Below, one piece after another: positions 1 through 4,734 of a DNA stretch of 5,218 nt. The DNA lies in NCBI GenBank assembly GCA_030632525.1, contig DAOVUP010000144.1, positions 1 to 5,218 of the forward strand, in the 5' to 3' direction. The position numbers were made by a program, and so were the translations under genes. Under the pieces are notes generated by a model. That model saw only the letters and a program-made list of their open reading frames with translations. It made no database searches and had not been told where the DNA came from. This DNA is from Desulfobacteraceae bacterium. GTDB taxonomy: Bacteria; Desulfobacterota; DSM-4660; Desulfatiglandales; Desulfatiglandaceae. Every line of letters starts with the position of its first letter. Position 1 is the first letter of the stretch.

Positions 1-31
1 GGATTATTATCGGCTTGTTCTCTTCTTTCAT
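1..31 (-). CDS. Start of an unidentified gene (first 10 codons only)
   Basis: An ATG at 31-29 opens a minus-strand frame, MKEENKPIII, that runs off the left edge without a stop. The start is supported by AGGAGG nine bases upstream, the same arrangement as the ferredoxin gene. The charged N-terminus followed by KPIII would suit the first beta-strand of a nucleotide-binding Rossmann fold (for example a flavin-dependent oxidoreductase), but ten residues cannot establish a family and no function is assigned. It lies downstream of the ferredoxin terminator, so it probably has its own promoter in the 216-bp gap. Confidence 0.6.
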   Translation of the reverse strand, partial: MKEENKPIII

Positions 32-40
32 GAAATCATA

Positions 41-46
41 CCTCCT
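41..46 (-). promoter_or_regulatory. Ribosome binding site of the left-edge gene
   Basis: AGGAGG on the minus strand lies nine bases before the ATG at 31. It is the main evidence that the truncated left-edge frame is a real gene. A nearer ATG at 39 is in another frame and meets a stop after two further codons, so it is not the start. Confidence 0.65.
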
Positions 47-92
47 TCTGAAATTACATCATCCATGCCCGAAGATCCAAACGTGAGAAGCG

Positions 93-168
93 ATCCCACC
101 CTATCTTTGATCTCAGGCAGGGCAGATACCTAATTAGACGCTAAAACAAAACTATCCCGAACCCTATC
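93..168. repeat. Pair of near-identical direct repeats in the gap upstream of the left-edge gene
   Basis: The plus strand has ATCCC-ACCCTATC at 93-105 and ATCCC-GA-ACCCTATC at 154-168. The shared 8-mer ACCCTATC begins at 98 and 161, 63 bp apart, close to six helical turns. The copies differ only by a 2-bp insertion between the two blocks. They lie in the gene-free stretch between the ferredoxin terminator and the left-edge gene, where a regulator could bind. I do not recognise the motif as that of a known regulator, and chance is possible. Nothing else convincing was seen in 47-247. Confidence 0.35.
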
Positions 169-247
169 CAATGCGAATCAAACATGCAAGCCCGCTCATA
201 TCCATTACCGCCAAATTTCTTTGACAATACGGATTGTTGGCGTTAAC

Positions 248-287
248 AAAAAAAGCGTCGCCCCATCAATTGATGATGGGACGACGC
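248..287 (-). terminator. Rho-independent terminator after the ferredoxin gene
   Basis: On the minus strand a stem of GCGTCG plus CCCATCA-type arms (255-260/282-287 and 262-268/274-280, separated by one mismatch, 261/281) closes a 5-base loop (269-273). It is followed by seven consecutive U residues (254-248). This is a textbook intrinsic terminator for transcripts leaving the ferredoxin gene, and it closes the dsr-ferredoxin transcription unit. On the plus strand the 3' tail is only CTTTAAAA, so termination in that direction would be weak. Confidence 0.93.
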
Positions 288-312
288 CTTTAAAAGAATT
301 CTGTAAGAAAGG

Positions 313-501
313 TTAGATTTCGGTTATTGTAATGGCCTCGTGCTCACACACCTCTATACAGCTCTCGCATCCGAGACACTCTTCAGCATTAACCGGTACA
401 GATTTGTCATCCTCTAACTCATAGACATCAACTGGACAGACCTCTATGCATTCCTCACACCCTTCACATTTTTCCGCATCAACGACAACTTCGTAGCCCA
501 T
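313..501 (-). CDS. Small acidic 2x[4Fe-4S] ferredoxin
   Basis: This is a complete 62-residue bacterial-type ferredoxin with no signal peptide, hence a cytoplasmic low-potential electron carrier. Cluster one is C12-x2-C15-x2-C18-x3-C22-Pro (CEGCEECIEVCP) and cluster two is C42-x2-C45-x2-C48-x3-C52 (CLGCESCIEVC). The two halves look like an internal duplication, sharing CxGCExCIEVC. The second cluster lacks the usual proline after its last cysteine (E53). The protein is extremely acidic: 19 Asp/Glu against two Lys. A strong AGGAGG (516-511) lies nine bases before the ATG. It is 237 bp downstream of dsrP with a promoter candidate in that gap, and an intrinsic terminator follows 25 bp after the stop. 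It may serve the Dsr/sulfate-reduction system or a different enzyme; its redox partner cannot be read from the sequence. Confidence 0.95.
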   Translation of the reverse strand: MGYEVVVDAEKCEGCEECIEVCPVDVYELEDDKSVPVNAEECLGCESCIEVCEHEAITITEI

Positions 502-565
502 ATGCCTTAACCTCCTGAAGTATAATTAAAAAATCCCCAAATATATCCGTATGATTGTCTGTCTG

Positions 566-589
566 CTAACGGGCAATACACCCTGTTAG
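566..589 (-). promoter_or_regulatory. Stem-loop in the predicted ferredoxin leader
   Basis: An inverted repeat reads CTAAC-A-GGG on the left and CCC-GTTAG on the right on the minus strand. It forms a 5-bp stem, a single bulged A, a 3-bp GC stem and a 7-base loop (580-574). No U tract follows, so it is not an obvious terminator. It lies just downstream of the predicted start site and about 65 bases before the ATG, where it could be an operator or an RNA leader/stability hairpin. No known riboswitch class is recognised. Confidence 0.4.
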
Positions 590-603
590 TAAATTCAGCG
601 GCT

Positions 604-632
604 TATTTATCAGACAAGTTTTTGCCTGTCAA
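604..632 (-). promoter_or_regulatory. Candidate sigma70-type promoter for the ferredoxin gene
   Basis: The minus strand has a perfect -35 hexamer TTGACA (632-627). Candidate -10 elements are TAAATA (609-604, 17-bp spacer, 3 of 6 matches) and GATAAA (611-606, 15-bp spacer, 4 of 6 matches). An A/T-rich tract (AATTAAAAAGG) lies upstream, as in UP elements. Transcription would begin near 597 and give a leader of roughly 95 nt before the ferredoxin ATG. The -10 is poor, so the promoter may need an activator. An imperfect dyad GACAGG-N6-CTTGTC (630-613) overlaps the -35 and spacer. Confidence 0.5.
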
Positions 633-690
633 GCCTTTTTAATTACAATTTTTGGACCTTATCCAGTAGCCGTTCATGGGTTCAAAGGTT

Positions 691-707
691 TCCCGCTGAA
701 AGCGGGA
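691..707 (-). other. GC-rich hairpin just after dsrP
   Basis: A perfect 7-bp inverted repeat, TCCCGCT-TTC-AGCGGGA (minus strand), with a 3-base loop begins 32 bp past the dsrP stop. The downstream sequence is AACCTTTGAACC rather than a U tract, so as an intrinsic terminator it would be weak. It could partially attenuate read-through into the ferredoxin gene or protect the 3' end of the dsr mRNA. Near direct repeats TTCAAAGG (681-688) and TTCAAGG (708-714, plus strand) flank it. Confidence 0.5.
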
Positions 708-738
708 TTCAAGGTTGCATTCTTGTTCCCGGACTCCA

Positions 739-1896
739 TTATGCAGCTACCTCTTCCTTCACGGAAATGGTGATCTTGTACAAAATCGTGAGCACGAAAA
801 ACCCTGTTGCCCAAATGCCTATGGTAATCAACATTTCCGGGGTAGTAGGCCAGTAATCGGTTACTGTGTGAAAGGGGGTGGGAGTAAAACCGCCGACAAT
901 CAGGCCCAACCCCTTATCAATCCATGTGGCAATAATAAGGATTATGCATGCAACGGTCAATGTGCCCTCATTCCGCCGGGTGGCAGGAACAATCAATAGT
1001 ACGAGCGAGAGGATAGCAAACACGGCGGCAGTCCACATCCAGGGAACAAGGTTTCCATGTCCCTGCAGCCCCTGAAAAAGAAACACAATGGGATGCATAT
1101 GCCCGGGTATCTGGCTGTAAAATGCGGTAAAAAGCTCGAGCAGGAAGAAGAAGACATTGAATATCATAGCGTATGTCACAATCCCTGCCAAAGTCCTGAT
1201 CTGCTCCTTGCCCGGATCAAACGTGGTTACCCTTCGCACGATCAGACATAATAGAATAAGAAGGGCAGGGCCGGCGCAGAATGCCGATGAAAGAAAGCGG
1301 GCAGCCATAATAGCGGTCAACCAGTAATGTCTTCCGGGAATACCGGCGTAAAGAAAAGCTGTGACAGTGTGGATGCTGAAGGCCCAGGGAATGGAGATAT
1401 AGATTAAGACCTTTATCCATTGCTTATAATGAACCCCTTTCCTCTCTGCTGCCAAGACATTCCATCCAATGACAATGTTTAGCATAAGGTATACGTTCAA
1501 TACGATCATGTCCCAAAAAAGGATGGAGTTGGGTGAGGGGTACAGAATCACGTTCATGATCCTGGTCGGATTACCAAGGTCCACAAACACAAACAAAAGG
1601 CACATTATGATCGAGGCCACTGCCAAAAACTCGCCTAAAATAGTAATCCTTCCAAAGGCCTTGTAATCGTGCAAATAGCAGGGTAACACCACCATGACCC
1701 CGGAGGCGGCAACACCCACGAAATAGGTAAGCTGGCCGATATAGAGACCCCATGAAACATCCCTGCTCATGCCTGTTATTTTCAGCCCTTCAAAGAACTG
1801 ATAGAGATAGCATCCAAGACCTAACCCCATCAATGCGAGCAGAAAAATCAGCCATCCCCAGTATCCATGTGTTCCTTTTATAGCTCTTTCAAGCAT
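739..1896 (-). CDS. dsrP: DsrP, NrfD-like integral membrane quinone subunit
   Basis: The protein has 385 residues, the normal length for DsrP of the NrfD/PsrC family, which interacts with quinones and passes electrons to a periplasmic ferredoxin partner, here DsrO. About ten hydrophobic helices are visible, near residues 12-34, 52-74, 86-106, 127-149, 162-183, 197-220, 236-259, 283-304, 312-333 and 355-376. Family-like loop motifs are DLGNPTR (106-112), the IHTVTAFLYAGIPGRHYW region (175-192) and GGFTPTPF before TDYWPTTPE (335-354). There are no heme or Fe-S motifs. The ATG has GAGG five bases upstream, and this site overlaps the dsrO stop codon region, so translation is probably coupled. It is the last dsr gene of the operon; a GC-rich hairpin follows 32 bp after its TAA. 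Confidence 0.96.
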   Translation of the reverse strand: MLERAIKGTHGYWGWLIFLLALMGLGLGCYLYQFFEGLKITGMSRDVSWGLYIGQLTYFVGVAASGVMVVLPCYLHDYKAFGRITILGEFLAVASIIMCLLFVFVDLGNPTRIMNVILYPSPNSILFWDMIVLNVYLMLNIVIGWNVLAAERKGVHYKQWIKVLIYISIPWAFSIHTVTAFLYAGIPGRHYWLTAIMAARFLSSAFCAGPALLILLCLIVRRVTTFDPGKEQIRTLAGIVTYAMIFNVFFFLLELFTAFYSQIPGHMHPIVFLFQGLQGHGNLVPWMWTAAVFAILSLVLLIVPATRRNEGTLTVACIILIIATWIDKGLGLIVGGFTPTPFHTVTDYWPTTPEMLITIGIWATGFFVLTILYKITISVKEEVAA

Positions 1897-1903
1897 AATA
1901 ACC

Positions 1904-2722
1904 TCATATAATATAAAATAAGTTAGGTTCAGTGCCCAGAGCAGGTTTGCGTCTGATGGTATAGTGTTCCCTGAGTAGTTTTCTTACATTCGACTCCGGA
2001 GCATCAAGATCCCCGAAGTTCAATGCATTGACCTTAATCTTATCACATGCCTGCACACACGCGGGGAACTCACCCTTGGCTACCAATTCAACACAGAAAT
2101 TGCACTTCTCAACCACGCCCATTGATCTTTCCGGATAGGCCGGGTTGGTCGGGTAATCAGGATTCAGCTCCTTAGGCGCTTTCCTGGGATCTCCCCAGTT
2201 AAAGCTCCTGGAGCCATAAGGGCAGGCCGCCATACAAAAACGACACCCGATGCAGCGATGCATGTCCATGCTTACAATACCGTCGTCCCTCTTAAATGTG
2301 GCCTGTGTCGGGCAAACCCTTACGCAGGGAGGGTTGAAGCAGTGATTGCACATCAGGATGAAAGGCTTGTGTCTGACACCTTCGTCAATAAACTGATTGG
2401 GAGTGTCCGGAAATACATGCTCATATTTGTCCTGCCAGATCCATTTAATTGCATGCATTGGATTGCCCCAGTCAGGCACATTATGCTCGCGGTGGCAGGC
2501 TATGATACACTCCTTGCACCCGTCCTTGCCCGCTTCCTGTTGCTTCAGGCACTTGCGCATATCGAGCACCATGGACCACCGTTTTCCCTGAGTCAGGGGG
2601 ATGCCTTCCATTGAGGCTTCCAGTTCCCCCGGGGCGAGTATGTCAATGGCCGCCTTGCCGCCGAGTCCAAAAAGGGTGGCATATCCGGCAATTTTCAGGA
2701 ATTCTCTTCTGTCTACGCCCAT
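1904..2722 (-). CDS. dsrO: DsrO, Tat-exported periplasmic four-cluster ferredoxin subunit
   Basis: The protein has 272 residues and belongs to the DMSO-reductase beta-subunit-like ferredoxin family. It begins with a twin-arginine signal, VDRREFLK (residues 3-10), then a hydrophobic stretch to about residue 30, so the folded protein is exported to the periplasm. Sixteen cysteines in four groups can hold four [4Fe-4S] clusters: C58/C69/C72/C76; C125/C128/C133/C137 (CNHCFNPPC); C157/C160/C163/C167 (CIGCRFCMAACP); C207/C210/C222/C226 (CNFC...CVQAC). It probably passes electrons between DsrP and DsrJ. The frame is open to an ATG at 2800, but the true start is 2722. That start is preceded by GAGGAG (2736-2731) at eight bases, gives the Tat motif at the very N-terminus, and overlaps the dsrJ stop by one base (TGATG). 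dsrP follows after 7 bp. Confidence 0.97.
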   Translation of the reverse strand: MGVDRREFLKIAGYATLFGLGGKAAIDILAPGELEASMEGIPLTQGKRWSMVLDMRKCLKQQEAGKDGCKECIIACHREHNVPDWGNPMHAIKWIWQDKYEHVFPDTPNQFIDEGVRHKPFILMCNHCFNPPCVRVCPTQATFKRDDGIVSMDMHRCIGCRFCMAACPYGSRSFNWGDPRKAPKELNPDYPTNPAYPERSMGVVEKCNFCVELVAKGEFPACVQACDKIKVNALNFGDLDAPESNVRKLLREHYTIRRKPALGTEPNLFYII

Positions 2723-3108
2723 CACTTTTTCTCCTCTGGCACGATATGACAGTCCCAGCAATAAGGATCCACGTCCAGGTAGTTGTGGCACTGGTCGCAA
2801 AATTTGGTCTTATTTGAATGGCAATCCATACAGGTGACCTGAAGGCTCTTATAGTATTTTTTGCCGTTGTAGGCCGTATAGTACCTCTCCCCATCGCGGA
2901 CGGCAGTATGGCGCCATTCGTCCAATAGGCTGAAGTGGGATTCCCTCATATACTCCTTCGTTCCCACACACACTTGGGCCTCCTTTGCCTTTTCCGTGAG
3001 CTGTGGGTCCGGAGCCTTGGCAGCCTTCCCTGCATTATAGAAGAAAGGGGAAAGAAACAGGCCAATACCGATGATCAGGCCGATAATGATCTTACCTCCA
3101 TCATACAT
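2722..3108 (-). CDS. dsrJ: DsrJ, membrane-anchored triheme cytochrome c
   Basis: The protein has 128 residues. An N-terminal hydrophobic segment (about 7-26, IIIGLIIGIGLF) is an uncleaved signal anchor that places the rest in the periplasm. Three c-type heme sites are visible: CMDCH (93-97), CDQCH (104-108) and CWDCH (117-121). A non-heme cysteine C47 (QVCVG), M54 and H58 (YMRESH) lie before them. In the characterised Allochromatium DsrJ an equivalent upstream cysteine is a proposed axial ligand, giving mixed His/His, His/Met and His/Cys hemes. The start at 3108 (MYDGGK) is chosen because GGAGG (3122-3118) lies nine bases upstream. ATG 3117 sits directly against that site, and longer starts (3174, 3189) add 22-27 non-hydrophobic residues lying wholly inside dsrK. 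The gene overlaps dsrK by 8 bp and its TGA shares one base with the dsrO ATG. Its physiological role in the complex is still debated. Confidence 0.95.
   Translation of the reverse strand: MYDGGKIIIGLIIGIGLFLSPFFYNAGKAAKAPDPQLTEKAKEAQVCVGTKEYMRESHFSLLDEWRHTAVRDGERYYTAYNGKKYYKSLQVTCMDCHSNKTKFCDQCHNYLDVDPYCWDCHIVPEEKK
2731..2736 (-). promoter_or_regulatory. Ribosome binding site that decides the dsrO start
   Basis: GAGGAG on the minus strand lies eight bases before the ATG at 2722, inside the 3' end of dsrJ. It supports the 272-residue DsrO that begins with its Tat signal, over the longer open frame starting at 2800. Confidence 0.75.
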
Positions 3109-4732
3109 CCTCTTCATCCTCCATTCCTGGTAGGGGTTCGCCACGCAGATCGGTGGTCCTCTTCTTCTCTCCATCAAATACCAGGGCATTAGCTACCAGC
3201 TCATGAACCCCGGAGACTTCCACCTCTGGCACCCAGTATTCCATCAAAGCCGTAAGAGCAGCTCTGTCAATGGCGCAGATACAGGAGAGCATGTTAACGT
3301 CGTGTTTGTCATGGACGTGCTTTACCGCGTTAGCCCTCGGCAACCCTCCACGCATCCTCAATTCCATGTTTTCCCCGGCATTGAGACCCGAACCGCTCCC
3401 GCAGCAGAAGGTCTGCTCTCGGATGGTCTCCGGGGGCATTTCATAAACATTATTACACACATTTTTTAATACATACCTGGGCTCCTCAAGAAAACCCATA
3501 CCTCTGGCCGTGTTACAGGAGTCATGGAAAGTCACCTTCAAATGATCATTCCTGCTGGGATCCAACTTGAGCTTGTTGTTTTTCATGAGATCCGCGGTAA
3601 ACTCCACAAGATGCACCATCTTGGTGGTATTTGCGTTTTCAAATTTGGTCCCTGTAATGGGCGAAACCGGTTCCTCTAAAAAGTCGGGAGGCCCATTGAA
3701 GGTGTCCATATACTGGTTCAAAACGCGCCACATGTGGCCGCACTCGCCGCCTAAGATCCATTTGACGCCTAACCGCTTGGCTTCGGCATACATCTTGGCG
3801 TTGAGCCTCTTTGCCATCTCGTGGGATGTAAAAAAACCAAAATTACCACCCTCTGAGGCGTAGGTGCTCCATGTTATGTCAAGACCCTGCTGCTTCAGAT
3901 AATGGAAGAGCATCATGTAGCCCATACAGGTAAATGTCCCGGGGTCAGCGAACACATCACCCGAAGGCGTGATAAAGAGGATCTCGGCGCCCTTCCTGTT
4001 AAAATCCTGTTCCATTCGGATGCCGGTAATATCCTCAATTTCGTCCGTAAAGAAATCCATCATATCTTTATAAGCGTGGGGTTGAATGCCGAGATGGTTC
4101 CCCGTCCGGTAACAGTTTGCAACGGGCGCGGCGATCCAGTCGATGTTGAGACCTAAGAGATTCGTCAACTCTCTGCCCATCATAGTTATCTCGGCCGTAT
4201 CAATCCCGTAGGGACAGAAAACGGAGCAGCGCCGGCACTCAGTGCACTGATAGAGGTAGTACCACCACTCCTTAAGCACGTCTTCTGTAAGTTCTCTCGC
4301 GCCCGCGAATGGGCCTAATATCTTTCCGGCGATGGTGTGGTTTTTCCTGTAAACCGACCTGAGAAGCTCTGCCCTCTGTACCGGCATGTTCTTGGGGTCG
4401 CCAGAACCGATAAAGAAATGGCATTTATCAGCACAGGCCCCGCACCTGACACAGATATCCATAAAGAGTTTGAACGACCTGTACATGTCAAGACGATCCT
4501 TGAAACCCTCTTCAATGATCTCTTTCCAGTTTTCAGGCAGCTTCCAGTCCTCGTCAGCAGGATTCCACTCCCTCGGGTTGGGCATACCCACGTACTCAAG
4601 GTTTTTTGGTTTTGAAGCATAGCAATAGACGCCAGGTTTGATTTCTACCTGTTGATTCATCCACCCCTTTTCGAAAGGGGATGGATAGTGGTCAATTTTC
4701 GCTATTTCTGCTGGTTTTGGGGTATCTGCCAT
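3101..4732 (-). CDS. dsrK: DsrK, HdrD-like iron-sulfur catalytic subunit of DsrMKJOP
   Basis: The protein has 543 residues, the usual size for DsrK. It is the cytoplasmic subunit thought to reduce the DsrC trisulfide/disulfide with electrons from DsrM. Two classic [4Fe-4S] motifs are present: C94-x2-C97-x2-C100-x3-C104 (CVRCGACADKC) and C163-x2-C166-x2-C169-x3-C173 followed by Pro (CTECRRCSVFCP). The C-terminal CCG domain has C406 (HDSCNTARG), C443-C444-G (FCCGSGSG) and C484/C486 (SCICAID), the ligands expected for the special HdrB/HdrD-type cluster. The upstream CCG repeat is degenerate: C269 and C331 remain but the CCG position reads EGG (294-296). The ATG start has AAGGAG five bases upstream, placed within the end of dsrM. 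The stop codon overlaps the start of dsrJ by 8 bp. There is no signal peptide or membrane segment. A strong inverted repeat lies in codons 16-25 (4659-4686). Confidence 0.97.
   Translation of the reverse strand: MADTPKPAEIAKIDHYPSPFEKGWMNQQVEIKPGVYCYASKPKNLEYVGMPNPREWNPADEDWKLPENWKEIIEEGFKDRLDMYRSFKLFMDICVRCGACADKCHFFIGSGDPKNMPVQRAELLRSVYRKNHTIAGKILGPFAGARELTEDVLKEWWYYLYQCTECRRCSVFCPYGIDTAEITMMGRELTNLLGLNIDWIAAPVANCYRTGNHLGIQPHAYKDMMDFFTDEIEDITGIRMEQDFNRKGAEILFITPSGDVFADPGTFTCMGYMMLFHYLKQQGLDITWSTYASEGGNFGFFTSHEMAKRLNAKMYAEAKRLGVKWILGGECGHMWRVLNQYMDTFNGPPDFLEEPVSPITGTKFENANTTKMVHLVEFTADLMKNNKLKLDPSRNDHLKVTFHDSCNTARGMGFLEEPRYVLKNVCNNVYEMPPETIREQTFCCGSGSGLNAGENMELRMRGGLPRANAVKHVHDKHDVNMLSCICAIDRAALTALMEYWVPEVEVSGVHELVANALVFDGEKKRTTDLRGEPLPGMEDEEDV
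3118..3122 (-). promoter_or_regulatory. Ribosome binding site that decides the dsrJ start
   Basis: GGAGG on the minus strand lies inside the last codons of dsrK. It is nine bases from the ATG at 3108 but abuts the ATG at 3117, so the downstream ATG (MYDGGK) is the better start. The site is translated as part of dsrK, which would couple dsrJ translation to it. Confidence 0.7.
4659..4686. repeat. Strong palindrome inside the 5' end of dsrK
   Basis: ATCCACCCCTTT (4659-4670) pairs with AAAGGGG-A-TGGAT (4674-4686), giving 12 base pairs with one bulged A (4681) and a 3-base loop (4671-4673). It lies in dsrK codons 16-25, which encode the PSPFEKGW region. In the mRNA it would form a stable stem-loop about 50 bases after the start codon. 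No U tract follows, so it is not a terminator. Confidence 0.6.
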
Positions 4733-4734
4733 GG

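Noticed and set aside
224..237. Short dyad ACAAT-ACGG-ATTGT beside the terminator
   Set aside because: Five-base arms are too short to stand out from chance, and no promoter or gene is nearby in a fitting orientation.
221..249. Plus-strand TTGACA (221-226) as a promoter
   Set aside because: The sequence 17 bp downstream (TTAACA) is a poor -10, and transcription would run straight into the terminator hairpin and antisense to the ferredoxin.
639..677. 12-residue minus-strand open frame in the dsrP-ferredoxin gap
   Set aside because: It has no ribosome binding site, overlaps the promoter-upstream region and looks like chance.
715..999. 94-codon plus-strand frame opposite the 3' end of dsrP
   Set aside because: It is low-complexity antisense sequence with no domain, a shadow of dsrP.
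2258..2614. 118-codon open frame on the plus strand opposite dsrO
   Set aside because: It is antisense to a strongly conserved Fe-S protein, has no recognisable domain or ribosome binding site, and is explained as a shadow of dsrO.
2723..2800. N-terminal extension of dsrO to the ATG at 2800
   Set aside because: It would lie entirely within dsrJ and place the Tat motif at residue 29; the ATG at 2722 has a good ribosome binding site and puts the Tat signal at the N-terminus.
4315..4620. 101-codon minus-strand frame within dsrK
   Set aside because: It is an alternative frame inside the conserved [4Fe-4S] region of dsrK, with no protein-like motifs.
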